A stretch of 64,000 bases of DNA from Lentimicrobium sp. (GTDB lineage Bacteria > Bacteroidota > Bacteroidia > Bacteroidales > Lentimicrobiaceae). Shown here one piece after another: positions 18,129-27,002 of the stretch. The first letter of the stretch is position 1, and each line of letters begins with the position of its first letter. The DNA is taken from NCBI GenBank assembly GCA_023957275.1, contig JAMLHF010000001.1, forward strand, positions 62,001 through 126,000. The letters run 5' to 3'. The notes beneath the pieces are model-generated. The model was not told the DNA's origin, searched no databases, and saw only the letters and a list, made by a program, of their open reading frames with translations. Position numbers and translations under genes: made by a program.

Positions 18129-18240
18129 CTGTATATGTTCTTCGATTAGTAACCGGCCATTTAAATCACGAAGTGAAATCATTGTATTTGTTGTTGCAGG
18201 CTCAGGTAAGAATAAATGGCATAGGCCTCAGGCCGGATTC
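18129..18240 (-). pseudogene. Relic copy of the T9SS sorting domain of the gene at 25054-26931
   Basis: These 112 bp align without gaps to 25168-25279, with only 5 mismatches by my count. They encode the same GLCH(L/I)FLPEPA and ISLRDLNGRLLIEE sequence. One mismatch changes the Arg codon after NPA to TGA, and similarity stops abruptly on both sides. It is a recent, inactivated fragment of a neighbouring cargo gene, fused out of frame to a dockerin-like relic. Confidence 0.85.
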
Positions 18241-18651
18241 CGTAATCCCTTCCGACGCCATCGGGGGATTGACAAATACATCAAAACTACATTGTTTTTA
18301 CACAATAAAAATATCCTGTCCCGGAATCACATTGTAATCAAAATAGCTGATCGTTAAGGAGGCTGTCCCCTTGTGTTATTTTTTTGCCCCGGTGGTGAAA
18401 TTATTATCAGGTTTATTTCACCCAAAAAGACCAATACGATTAACATTCCGAGGAAGATTAATATTAATTTTTGTGATACTTCATGATTTAGCTGGCATGC
18501 GCCTGATAGATCAGGACAGCATACATCCAAACCTGCCAGAATACATGTCATTTCAGCCGCATCCATATTAAAGATGCAAATAAATCGTGCGATGGAACAA
18601 ATGATTTATCGATTCAGCTTCAATAGATAAGCTGAAATGGAAGCCAACGAA
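18241..18651. other. Intergenic stretch upstream of the first cargo island relics
   Basis: About 400 bp of AT-rich sequence. A 70-residue minus-strand frame (18354-18566) has one hydrophobic segment but no other support. I see no RNA gene, repeat or clear promoter. Confidence 0.4.
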
Positions 18652-19419
18652 CTAATCACTGATACACCGTATCGACATGCCAAACGTTTTACTTAGGTGA
18701 GTCCTGTAAACGCTTGCTGAAGCAAAGCCCATGCTCCTGTAATAAGCGCTGCCGTATGTTGGATGGGCATATGCTGTCCACCAGTTGCCTTCGGAGTCCA
18801 TTACTGCGAAAGCACCTCCGGTCCCCCTTTCTCCGCCCGGCAGGGCTGTAAAACCGGTTTCATTGGTTGCCCCAGAATTAGGCGGGGTCCAATGGGTTGT
18901 TCCTGCTTCTTTCAGTTTACCACCTGCCACGATATGACCTCCCAGGTAATCGGTCAGGGCGGTCCATTCGTCATCTTCGGGCACATGCCAACCAATCGGG
19001 CATACGTTTTTCCCGCCATTTTCGGCCATATTGATCACATGCCAGTTGTAAAGGGCTCCATAAGGTTCTTTGTAGGCTATGTCATTCTCATACCAGCAGT
19101 ATGCATGGGTGGATAAGGTATCCCAGATGCCAGCGTCGGTTTGCAGCGGAATCGGCGTACCGTCGTTATACCGTGTTGTTTTCAGGTTCTGCCCCAACCA
19201 GCTCTGCGGGCCGATTTCTATAATTGTGTAAACATTTCCGTCAATATCAGTCACGGAATTTCCCCCGCCTCCATCATAAAAAACAATGCTGTCTATATCG
19301 TTAACGGGATAGTTAGCGATGGCTCCGGTTTTCAGGTGGATATACATAGTCTCGTTCTGGGCCATGGCCATACCGGCCAGTAGCACCGACATTGTGAAGA
19401 ATGCAACTATTCTTTTCAT
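18652..19419 (-). CDS. Secreted Fib_succ_major domain protein
   Basis: 255 residues with a signal peptide (IVAFFTMSVLLAGMAMAQ). Residues 55-255 form the Fibrobacter succinogenes major paralogous domain (TIGR02145). It is recognised by TDIDGNVYTIIEIG, WLGQNLKTTRYNDGTPI, YGALYNW, CPIGWHVPEDDEW, ETGFTALPGG and the ending GMSIRCISD. The fold is related to C-type-lectin-like FGE domains; its activity is unknown. There is no sorting domain here, unlike its neighbours. It sits last in a same-strand run with two T9SS genes (gaps of 13 and 12 bp), so it is likely co-expressed with them. Confidence 0.85.
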   Translation of the reverse strand: MKRIVAFFTMSVLLAGMAMAQNETMYIHLKTGAIANYPVNDIDSIVFYDGGGGNSVTDIDGNVYTIIEIGPQSWLGQNLKTTRYNDGTPIPLQTDAGIWDTLSTHAYCWYENDIAYKEPYGALYNWHVINMAENGGKNVCPIGWHVPEDDEWTALTDYLGGHIVAGGKLKEAGTTHWTPPNSGATNETGFTALPGGERGTGGAFAVMDSEGNWWTAYAHPTYGSAYYRSMGFASASVYRTHLSKTFGMSIRCISD

Positions 19420-19432
19420 CTTTAAATCTGTT

Positions 19433-19948
19433 TTAGTTCTTGATAAATTTCCTGGTGATCTTGTTCTTATTGCTTGTCAGACGGCATAAATAAAGGCCAT
19501 CTGGAAGCGTTGTAACGTCGGCCTGAATGGCCATCTCTCCTTTTTCCCGGGTGATGCTTTTCACATAGACCGGCATACCTGTTACCGAAAAAATCTCAAG
19601 CTTGAAGGTTTCCTCATCAGGCAGGCAGCAGGCTATGTGCAAAATTCTTTCGACAGGATTAGGATACAACATGATTTCCGGGGAGCATGCCGGGCCTTTT
19701 CCGGGAACCTGCACCAGGACAGTGAAATTCAGGTAACGCAGATCGGCCAGCAGGTAGTTATCACCTGTTCCTTCCATCATCTCCACGATCAACTCACCGG
19801 ATGAAAAAAAGAGCTTTCCAATATCATCGATCACATAGGAGCTTTGTTGACCGCTGTTCTCCAGCACATACATGTTCTGAGCCATAAGGTGTCCCGGGAG
19901 CAAAATACATCGAATCAAGATGATTAATGAGGGTATCAGTTTTCTCAT
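19433..19948 (-). CDS. Short T9SS sorting-domain protein
   Basis: 171 residues: a signal peptide (LIILIRCILLPGHLMAQ), a short passenger of about 65 residues (MYVLENSGQQSSYVIDDIGK, ending LADLRYLNFTVL), and a complete type A sorting domain. The latter begins IMLYPNPVERILHIAC and ends GLYLCRLTSNKNKITRKFIKN. The passenger resembles the start of the adjacent Fib_succ_major protein (MYIHLKTGAIANYPVNDIDS). It may therefore be a common N-terminal module, or this gene and the next may be products of one split ancestor. Predicted T9SS client. Confidence 0.75.
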   Translation of the reverse strand: MRKLIPSLIILIRCILLPGHLMAQNMYVLENSGQQSSYVIDDIGKLFFSSGELIVEMMEGTGDNYLLADLRYLNFTVLVQVPGKGPACSPEIMLYPNPVERILHIACCLPDEETFKLEIFSVTGMPVYVKSITREKGEMAIQADVTTLPDGLYLCRLTSNKNKITRKFIKN

Positions 19949-19960
19949 ATCAAACCCTCC

Positions 19961-21007
19961 TCAATTAATGATCAGTTTACGAATCCTGGTGATGTTTCCG
20001 GCCTTTATTCCGATAATATAGCAGCCCGTTTTCAGTTCAGATACATCTACCATTCCGTTTTCGGATTTTTGTCTCAACACCTCTCTTCCTTGTTGGTTGT
20101 AGATAATAATTTCTTCTGCCAGCCATTCATCCCCGCTTGCGATACTAACCATGTCACTGGCCGGATTGGGATAGATACTGAAGTCGGCTTTTTCTACATT
20201 TTCGATTCCGGTAGGGAATTGATATTCGGCAAGGAAATGTAACGCAGGCATTTCTCCACCGCCTTTTGCGAAAAGGAACTCCATGATTGACAGGACAGGA
20301 ACTTTAATACCGGGTGCATACCAGTCATAACTGATATCGGTGAATTCACCCAGATACATCCAGGGTTCGCCACTTTCAAACCTGTACCAGGAGTGCATTA
20401 CCGAGGTAGTTTTAAGTCGCAGGACATTGGGGTAGGTCTCTGCAGGAGTCGTAATAGAGCCCCAGGCATCAGCTTCTATGGCAACGTGCCCTGAATCGCG
20501 CATTACGCAGTAACCCATGTCGATCGAGTACATGAGCAACTCGGTATTAAAATCGAACTCGTCTCCATATGCCAAAGGAAACTGAAGGTCGATATTACTG
20601 TTCAGGTAATTGGTGAAGCTGGTATTACCTGTTTGGTACCAGCCCAGGGCCAGTAATTCGCGCGAAGAGGCACTTGTTTTATAGTACTGGTAAGCGCCGA
20701 ACTCGGAATCTAAAGGTTTAATGGCAATATCTGCTCCGGCAGCCCCGATGGAATCGGCAAAGGGTGTTGTTGACGGATTCACGCAGAGGGCGGTTTCTCC
20801 TACAAAGAAGTCTTCCCCTTCAATAACTTCAAAGTCCCACACCTGGTTTCCACCGGGTCCGCCCGGATCGATGTTTGTAACCACATTGTAGCCATCAATG
20901 CGGTAGCTGTCGCCGATGGCAAAATTCAGGTTGTTGTGCAGCACGGGTTGTGCGAACAGGCCATGCGTGCACACAACCCAAACAAAAATTAAGATCGTCT
21001 TATTCAT
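19961..21007 (-). CDS. T9SS sorting-domain protein of unknown function
   Basis: 348 residues: a signal peptide (ILIFVWVVCTHGLFAQ), a passenger of about 230 residues, and a type A sorting domain (FSIYPNPASDMVSIA, IYNQQGREVLRQ, GCYIIGIKAGNITRIRKLIIN). The passenger has the pattern LNFAIGDSYRIDGYN, GNQVWDFE and FPLAYGDEFDF, seen in many Bacteroidota cargo proteins of unknown role. First large gene of the 21-18.7 kb unit. Confidence 0.82.
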   Translation of the reverse strand: MNKTILIFVWVVCTHGLFAQPVLHNNLNFAIGDSYRIDGYNVVTNIDPGGPGGNQVWDFEVIEGEDFFVGETALCVNPSTTPFADSIGAAGADIAIKPLDSEFGAYQYYKTSASSRELLALGWYQTGNTSFTNYLNSNIDLQFPLAYGDEFDFNTELLMYSIDMGYCVMRDSGHVAIEADAWGSITTPAETYPNVLRLKTTSVMHSWYRFESGEPWMYLGEFTDISYDWYAPGIKVPVLSIMEFLFAKGGGEMPALHFLAEYQFPTGIENVEKADFSIYPNPASDMVSIASGDEWLAEEIIIYNQQGREVLRQKSENGMVDVSELKTGCYIIGIKAGNITRIRKLIIN

Positions 21008-21018
21008 AAGTCTGTAAT

Positions 21019-21201
21019 TTAAGGTTTGTGATTTTCTTTTTTACCGGGATTGTTGAAATGGTTGAATATCTTTTTCAGTGCCTCTTTTCTGATTTTGATA
21101 TTCTTCTTCTTGTCAGACAGTTGCTGATCCTTGCCCTGTTTTATCTTCTCCCCGGAGGGGCGGCTTTTTTTACCCTTTTTTTTCATCTCTTTTCCTGACA
21201 T
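21019..21201 (-). CDS. Putative lysine-rich small protein
   Basis: 60 residues, about one third lysine (KKKGKKSRPSGEKIKQG, IRKEALKKIFNHFNN). An ATG is at 21201 and another five codons in. It ends 11 bp before the next start and would lead that operon. Such basic composition can arise from A-rich leader DNA, so the gene is uncertain. No family recognised. Confidence 0.35.
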   Translation of the reverse strand: MSGKEMKKKGKKSRPSGEKIKQGKDQQLSDKKKNIKIRKEALKKIFNHFNNPGKKENHKP

Positions 21202-21391
21202 TGTAAAAATACAGTCCCACAGGCCTGCATTCCAAATTATAAGGGTTGCAATAGGTTACGGATGTGATTTCAAAAAGTAGCAAAACCCGGATATAATGAA
21301 TTGACGGGAACTACAGGAAGGTTGAATCGAAACGGGATAGGCTGTGGTCGGGATACTGTTTCGGGTAAAGCAACCTTATAGGGTCATACCT

Positions 21392-23185
21392 TCAGAGTTT
21401 TATCAGATATGGTACAAGGCTGTCATCGGTCTGCAGGCCCAGTTTTTTCCTGAGCCTATACCTTGTCGACTTAATCCCGGCTTCCGATTTGTACATGAAG
21501 GCGGCGATCTCCTTGGTACTGAGATTGAGCTTTAAAAATGCAGCCACCTTGATCTCGGCAGGAGTCAGATCCGGACAAACAGTTAACAATTGCCGGAAGA
21601 AATCGGTATGTATATTTTTAAAGATTTTTTCAAATTCATTCCATGAATTATCCCTGAGCTGGGCTTCGAGACTGTTTACAATGCTGTTGATGTGATGGTT
21701 CAACTCGCCGGATAAGCCATTTTTTTGGCTGAAGCTTTCCAACTTTTCGATGATATCTTCGATGGTTTCATTTATTCGCAGCATTTCGAGGGCTTTTGAA
21801 GCCAGTTCCCTGTTTTTTGTTTCCAGTTGTTTTTCCAATAGTTGCTGTTCCTTTTCGCGGATCTCACTTTGTTGAAGGTGGATGGTCTTTTCATGTTCAT
21901 AGATTTCCCTGCGGCGCTTCATGGCATAGGTTTTCATCCTGAAAAGAAATAGAAGCAACAGAACAATGGCCGACATGGCCACGATAGAAATGGTGAGCAG
22001 CAGATTATTTTTGGCCTGGATTTCGTTTCGGCTCTTCCAAAGTTTGATTTCGCTATCCTTCCGGCTGACCTGGAATTTGAGTTCCAGTTCACAGATAAGT
22101 TTTTCCCGGTTTGCCTCCATGAGGCTGTCTTTCAAATGCCCGCTCAGTAACTTGTAGCGGAATGCTTCCTGAAAGCGACCGTTATGGGCCATGAGGGAAG
22201 CCAGGGTGGCGTAAATTTCACTGACGAGGCTTGGATTATTTATTTTTCGGGCAATATCAATAGCGGAAAGTGCATTATTGAGCGCATTTTCTTGTTGTCC
22301 AAGATAATTCAATGTCTCGGCCATTTTGTGTAAATTGATACAAATGCCGGTGTCATCATTGAGGGTTGAAAAGACAGTCAGAGAGTTTTTGAACATTTCC
22401 AGAGCCTCCCGGTACCGGCCCATTTCCAGGAAGAGGTTTCCGATCATATATTGGCTGCTGGCAATACCCCTTTCTTCTTTCAGCGAGGTTTTGATGTTTA
22501 TAACCTGTTCCAGATAATACAAAGCCGAGTCATACATACCCATTGATTCAAAGACCCTGCCAATCCCGGAAAGGACGGTGGCTTCTTCGGATAAATTGCC
22601 TGTTTCAACTTTAAGAGTAAGCGCCTGCTGGAAGTATTTCAAGGCAAGATCCGGTTCGGAACGCTCCAGGTGCAGGCTCCCCAGGCAGTGAAAGCCGGTG
22701 GCCATAAAATCTTTATCACCGGAAATCTCGCTGAGTCTGACCACTTCCTGGAAATCCTTGATGGCCTCTAAAACATTGCCATTGATATGATGGATAGCCC
22801 CAATGGCGTAATGGTAATACGCCAAACCTCCGGGATGGTCGATCTCCTCATAAATGGTCCTTGCCTTTTCAAGATAAACATAAGCCACCTCATATTCATC
22901 TTTATAGTAATATGCCCGCCCTTGCCAGAGAAGGCTGCCGGCAATGCCTTCGCGATAATTGAGTTCAGTTGAGAGCAGCAGCGCCTCCTGTAAATAAAGC
23001 AAGGCTTTTTCATAGTCCCTGCTGCAAAAATGGGTTCCAAGGTCGATCAGGAGATTGGCCCTGGCCGTGTCAGGGGGCATGTTGTGAAGCTTTTCTTCCC
23101 TTTCGTCGAATCCCCCGTAAAGCGAGGCAAATAATTGATGACTAACAAGCAAATAAAAAATGACGATTGGTAATATTCTTTGCAT
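21392..23185 (-). CDS. Membrane-anchored TPR protein with LuxR-type HTH
   Basis: 597 residues from the ATG at 23185, chosen because it begins a clean signal peptide (MQRILPIVIFYLLVSHQLFA); an ATG 17 codons earlier (23236) is possible. About eight TPR units follow (for example EKALLYLQEALLLS, YREALEMFKNSLTVF). Then come a transmembrane segment (LLLTISIVAMSAIVLLLLFLF), a long coiled coil, and a C-terminal LuxR/GerE-like helix-turn-helix (LTPAEIKVAAFLKLNLSTKE, then TRYRLRKKLGL). The sensor part would be periplasmic and the DNA-binding part cytoplasmic. A minus-strand TATATTTG promoter box lies at 23256-23263. Similar in plan to the gene at 43474-45477. Candidate regulator of nearby cargo genes. 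Confidence 0.85.
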   Translation of the reverse strand: MQRILPIVIFYLLVSHQLFASLYGGFDEREEKLHNMPPDTARANLLIDLGTHFCSRDYEKALLYLQEALLLSTELNYREGIAGSLLWQGRAYYYKDEYEVAYVYLEKARTIYEEIDHPGGLAYYHYAIGAIHHINGNVLEAIKDFQEVVRLSEISGDKDFMATGFHCLGSLHLERSEPDLALKYFQQALTLKVETGNLSEEATVLSGIGRVFESMGMYDSALYYLEQVINIKTSLKEERGIASSQYMIGNLFLEMGRYREALEMFKNSLTVFSTLNDDTGICINLHKMAETLNYLGQQENALNNALSAIDIARKINNPSLVSEIYATLASLMAHNGRFQEAFRYKLLSGHLKDSLMEANREKLICELELKFQVSRKDSEIKLWKSRNEIQAKNNLLLTISIVAMSAIVLLLLFLFRMKTYAMKRRREIYEHEKTIHLQQSEIREKEQQLLEKQLETKNRELASKALEMLRINETIEDIIEKLESFSQKNGLSGELNHHINSIVNSLEAQLRDNSWNEFEKIFKNIHTDFFRQLLTVCPDLTPAEIKVAAFLKLNLSTKEIAAFMYKSEAGIKSTRYRLRKKLGLQTDDSLVPYLIKL

Positions 23186-23255
23186 GATTTGGCAGCGGGC
23201 CGGATTGTTTCTCCTTTTGCGAAATGCTAGTTGCATAAATAGCTCACCCTTCTAA

Positions 23256-23263
23256 CAAATATA
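23256..23263 (-). promoter_or_regulatory. Candidate -7 box (TATATTTG) for the TPR-LuxR gene
   Basis: Perfect minus-strand match to TAnnTTTG, 20 bp before the outer ATG (23236) and about 70 bp before the preferred start. Both starts would be on the transcript. Confidence 0.5.
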
Positions 23264-23347
23264 GGAAATTTTTGACGAACCTGACTTTATTGCAGGACTT
23301 AAGGCGCAGGTCTTGGAGCATTGATAATCTGCGCTCTATGCTCATCG

Positions 23348-23461
23348 CTATTTAAAATTAATGATCTTCTTGACTATCAATTGCTTTTCAAGAATAATCC
23401 TGACAAAGCAAATTCCGGCCATCAGGAGGGCTGATGTCTGCTTAATTGTTGCATGTACTAA
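23348..23461 (-). pseudogene. Relic of a T9SS sorting domain
   Basis: The minus strand encodes LLMAGICFVRIILEKQLIV followed by KKIINFK and a TAG stop (23348-23350), with an in-frame TAA just upstream. This matches the end of the sorting domains at 28-38 kb (LPAGIYFIRIHLENQ, then TIVKKIIKL). Nothing of the passenger or start remains. It is the tail of a deleted cargo gene. Confidence 0.75.
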
Positions 23462-23520
23462 TTACCGGGTGAACGATCCGGGTACTTTACGTTCAGATAA
23501 AGATAAAGTCAGCTCGTTGG

Positions 23521-24042
23521 TTATTCCTGTTGCTTAGGAGATACCCCTATGCTCAGATTGCCTTCACTGCCCATTAAAAAGACGGTATACTTTCCATTGT
23601 CGGCCGTGATGGAACCTCCCTTATCACCCATTTTCATGGTAACTGTTTCAAATCCCTTTTTCTTTAAATCGGCATCGTACCTATCAATAAAATCATCCTC
23701 AACATTTTCGTAGATAACATTCCACGATTTGGCTCCATCAATGATACTTGTCGTTACAGCTTTTACTTTTCCGTAGGTGAACTCGGGAACTTCGTCAGGT
23801 ATTTCACCGGGCCAGGAATTGGCTTTCCCGTCAAGCTCAACAGTATTGCCGCCCTGGGTGATCACAGCTTTTTCATCACCGAGATCCACATCGGCTTTGC
23901 TGCCTGTTTCGTTTTCAATGGCTTCTTCCAACAACTCTTCGCTGGTTTTTTTCGATCTATCCTGACAGGAAACGATAAAACTGCAGAAAACAAGGATTGC
24001 AAAAAACAATCCGGCTCTTTTAATTCCTTTTGTTGCTTTCAT
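23521..24042 (-). CDS. Lipoprotein of unknown function
   Basis: 173 residues with a lipobox-type signal (FFAILVFCSFIVSC), so probably anchored to a membrane. The charged linker after the Cys (DRSKKTSEELLEEAIENETG) is typical of surface lipoproteins. The C-terminal half (SWPGEIPDEVPEF, SWNVIYENVEDDFIDRYDADL, GGSITADNGKYTVFLM) resembles small periplasmic domains that follow the pattern 'lipoprotein with predicted pentapeptide-free beta fold'; I cannot assign a family. Single gene between T9SS relic and cargo genes. Confidence 0.7.
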   Translation of the reverse strand: MKATKGIKRAGLFFAILVFCSFIVSCQDRSKKTSEELLEEAIENETGSKADVDLGDEKAVITQGGNTVELDGKANSWPGEIPDEVPEFTYGKVKAVTTSIIDGAKSWNVIYENVEDDFIDRYDADLKKKGFETVTMKMGDKGGSITADNGKYTVFLMGSEGNLSIGVSPKQQE

Positions 24043-24346
24043 AACAAAAAAATTTAAGTGGATAATTGGAAAATTATGTGATAAAATAAGAAAAAGTCTG
24101 TAGTTAAAAAAACGGATTCAGAAAACCAGCCCTGCCGCAATGCCGGCAAAGCGCCCGGAGCTCAGTGCAAAGGGCAATGAAAAGTATCAGAATTTTTTTT
24201 CATGACTTTTTATTTTTGAATGTTACGCTTTAAGGTTGCTCCGTACTTTTGAGCAAACAACTGGCATAAGTACCCCCGTTTTGCAAGTAGCTCCGATCAA
24301 TCTTCATTTCTCCCTGCAAATATTGTATTTTAATCAGTCCTGGCAT
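24043..24346. other. Intergenic spacer
   Basis: About 300 bp, AT-rich with poly-A and poly-T runs. No gene, relic, repeat or terminator could be recognised. Confidence 0.4.
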
Positions 24347-25024
24347 TCAATCCTTAATACAGCGAACTGACACTCTGGTCGTTACATTGCAATCACTTTT
24401 AATGACCCGCGTGTCATTGAATTTCATCCGATAGGTCCATGCCAGCTCACCCCACCATATGTCAGAGGTCCACCAGCTACCATACTTTCCTGCCGCCCAG
24501 TTGTCGGTACTGTCTTTTCTAAGATAACCTCCGGGAAGTGCAGCAAATCCATAATCATCAGTGCCATTTCCTTCATTTTCCCAACCTTCAGTTGCTTTTA
24601 ATGCAGTTCCCTCTTTATCGCCATGAATACCACTATTATCATGTGCGATGAATCCGATTAACTGCTGCCATTCCTCAACAGATGGAAGGTGTGTCCCGAC
24701 AGGGCAGAAATTCACGTTGCAAACCTGACTATAAGTGTACAATCCGGTTACGCTTGTTTGTCCATAGTAAAGCCCACTTTTATTGCCCATCAAATCATCA
24801 GTGATGATGGTACCGTCATTGTATCGGGTTGTTTTCAGGTCTTCGGCCATCCATATCTGTTCTCCGATTTTAACGGTTTTATAAACATTGCCGTCAATAT
24901 CGGTAATGCTTTCAGGATTATCTCCTCCATTTCCCGTGTCGTTGTTCTGATCATCTTTTTTACAGCCTGTAACTATAATCGTGATGATTCCGGCTGCCAG
25001 CGCAATCTGAAGTAGCGTTTTCAT
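24347..25024 (-). CDS. Fib_succ_major domain lipoprotein
   Basis: 225 residues from the ATG at 25024 (MKTLLQIALAAG); the longer frame begins at TTG 25045. A lipobox (IITIIVTGC) gives a lipid anchor, followed by a Gly/Asn/Asp linker. The rest is a TIGR02145 Fib_succ_major domain: TDIDGNVYKTVKIG, WMAEDLKTTRYNDGT, YTYSQVCNVNFCPVGTHLP, YGFAALPGGY, WWTSD and VSVRCIKD. It is homologous to the gene at 18652-19419, and both follow T9SS genes. It lies 29 bp behind the gene at 25054-26931 and is probably co-transcribed with it. Confidence 0.88.
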   Translation of the reverse strand: MKTLLQIALAAGIITIIVTGCKKDDQNNDTGNGGDNPESITDIDGNVYKTVKIGEQIWMAEDLKTTRYNDGTIITDDLMGNKSGLYYGQTSVTGLYTYSQVCNVNFCPVGTHLPSVEEWQQLIGFIAHDNSGIHGDKEGTALKATEGWENEGNGTDDYGFAALPGGYLRKDSTDNWAAGKYGSWWTSDIWWGELAWTYRMKFNDTRVIKSDCNVTTRVSVRCIKD

Positions 25025-25053
25025 GGCTTTTTGTTTTAAATTCAATTCTCATT

Positions 25054-26931
25054 TCATTGCTGAACAATTATTTTATTCGTCAAAGAAGTTTTACCGGTGG
25101 TTATGATGCAGAAATACAGCCCGTTTTCCAAAGCGCTCACATCAATTTCCGCCTCACCGGTTCCGGCCTGTATTTGTTCTTCGATGAGTAACCGGCCATT
25201 TAAATCACGAAGTGAAATCATTGTATTTGTTGCTGCAGGCTCAGGTAAGAATATATGGCATAGGCCTCTGGCCGGATTCGGGAATAGCTGAAGAGCCTGA
25301 TTATTAAAATCTTCAATCCCAACATGCCCCCCCTGCACAATCAGATACCACCACTTCTCTGTTTCCTCGTCAAACGACGTAATGTTGTACCAGACCGGTT
25401 CAATGAAACTGGTTACTATTTCATCCTCCGGATACATGCATGAATGTTCTGACCTGGTGATAAAAGGGACGAGCGAAGCCAGGCTGGTGGTATCGTGAAC
25501 CGTTGCAATTATCCTCTGATTCTCATAATCAATAACCGGAGGTAAAACCTGGGATTCAAAAAAGACATCAAGGACATCCGCCTCGTAAACGGGTGGTGCG
25601 GCTGTCTGGTAACGAATGGCAGTGGCATCATTTACCTGCACAGAGTCGAACGCTGCCGCCGCAACAACAAAGTCATCATCATCAATGACTTCAATTTCCC
25701 AGGGGATTCCATACAACCTGGGCACCCAGACATCCCAGACAATTTCTCCCTGCGGGTTGATTTTAACTATTGTGACAAATGTATAGCTATAGCAGCTTTT
25801 CATGGTAATACCGCAAATGTATACATCGCCGGAAGGCCCCATATCAAAATCAAAAGGATGATCATTTAAGAAATTTCGGTGATCATATCGGGCATCCCAG
25901 ATCAGGGTGCCTGAGGGTGAATACTTCAGCAAAATATAGTCTTTTCCGGTTCCGGGATAGGGGTCTTCATAGGCACTGTAACCACCCACTAACAAATCAC
26001 CGGCATCGGTGATGGCGAGAAAATAAGCATTGTTGTCCCTGTATCCGGGATTCCCATAACTATGTTTCCATTGAAACACGCCGTTCTGATTGTATTTAAC
26101 GGTCACAATGTCTGTAAGGTTGGAACTGATCTGGTTGTAGCCGGTGATGTAAACATTTCCGGCATCATCCACTAAAACTCTTTCAGCGATATCAGTACTG
26201 TGATAAACTTCGCCGTCCAGGAATTCGTCCCAGACCAGATTGCCATCGGGGTCAAATTTTGCGACACAATAATCAATGGATGCATTCCATGCATCACCGG
26301 CCACGTAAACATAACCCGACTGATCAACGCAGATACTTTTTGCGTTGGCATATATGCCGGTACCGGCAACCGTTTCATCCCATAAAATTTGTCCGGCGAA
26401 ATCGAGTTTCATCACCAGCATTTCCGATCCCGGAACTCCAGGCTCGAATTTAGTGCCGGCTACATATAAATAGTTATCATCAATGGTCATATAAGTTGGT
26501 TTCACCTGCCATTCAAAGCCGTTAAATTGTGCATCGGGAAGTTCTGATGTCCAGCTGATTGCTCCATTGCTGCCATTATACTTCTGTACAGCTACCGACC
26601 AATAGGTGCCACCAGGGGTATGCTTCATAAAGGTGATATATGCATTTCCCTGGTTGTCGATACACAATGTATTCGGGGCTTCCGAAATTGTATCACCACA
26701 TTCGTATGTTTGCACCCAAAGCACATCCCCATCGGGATTGTGTTTCATCACAAAATTGTTTCCTTGTGTTCCGCCTGTAAATACATTGCCAGATTGATCC
26801 ACGTTCACAGCGGTAGCAGAAGAAGAACTTGCGCCCGGAAAGTGGTTATTTGATATCCATGATGGAAAAACCTGGGCTGAAGTTTCAGCAGTGAGCAGCG
26901 CACTGAGAAGCAGCGGGATTATTTTTTTCAT
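25054..26931 (-). CDS. T9SS-sorted beta-propeller (SBBP-type) protein
   Basis: 625 residues. After the signal peptide (IPLLLSALLTAETSAQ) come six to seven propeller blades with the SBBP-like motif, for example AVNVDQSGNVFTGGTQ, ICVDQSGYVYVAGDAW and VLVDDAGNVYITGYNQ. Residues 455-540 form a DUF5018-like beta-sandwich. The C-terminus is a type A sorting domain (LQLFPNPARGLCHIFL, LRDLNGRLLIEE, GLYFCIITTGKTSLTNKIIVQQ). Predicted surface-displayed or secreted. Part of its sorting domain has a damaged copy at 18129-18240. First gene of a pair with the Fib_succ_major lipoprotein. Confidence 0.87.
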   Translation of the reverse strand: MKKIIPLLLSALLTAETSAQVFPSWISNNHFPGASSSSATAVNVDQSGNVFTGGTQGNNFVMKHNPDGDVLWVQTYECGDTISEAPNTLCIDNQGNAYITFMKHTPGGTYWSVAVQKYNGSNGAISWTSELPDAQFNGFEWQVKPTYMTIDDNYLYVAGTKFEPGVPGSEMLVMKLDFAGQILWDETVAGTGIYANAKSICVDQSGYVYVAGDAWNASIDYCVAKFDPDGNLVWDEFLDGEVYHSTDIAERVLVDDAGNVYITGYNQISSNLTDIVTVKYNQNGVFQWKHSYGNPGYRDNNAYFLAITDAGDLLVGGYSAYEDPYPGTGKDYILLKYSPSGTLIWDARYDHRNFLNDHPFDFDMGPSGDVYICGITMKSCYSYTFVTIVKINPQGEIVWDVWVPRLYGIPWEIEVIDDDDFVVAAAAFDSVQVNDATAIRYQTAAPPVYEADVLDVFFESQVLPPVIDYENQRIIATVHDTTSLASLVPFITRSEHSCMYPEDEIVTSFIEPVWYNITSFDEETEKWWYLIVQGGHVGIEDFNNQALQLFPNPARGLCHIFLPEPAATNTMISLRDLNGRLLIEEQIQAGTGEAEIDVSALENGLYFCIITTGKTSLTNKIIVQQ

Positions 26932-27002
26932 GACTGTTCCTTTTTACCAAAGTGAAACTCAAACCACATAGCTTTCATACCCGATAACTATGTGTTTAGT
27001 TT

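Noticed and set aside
18354..18566. 70-codon minus-strand frame with one hydrophobic segment
   Set aside because: Only hydrophobicity supports it; the stretch is AT-rich and surrounded by gene relics.
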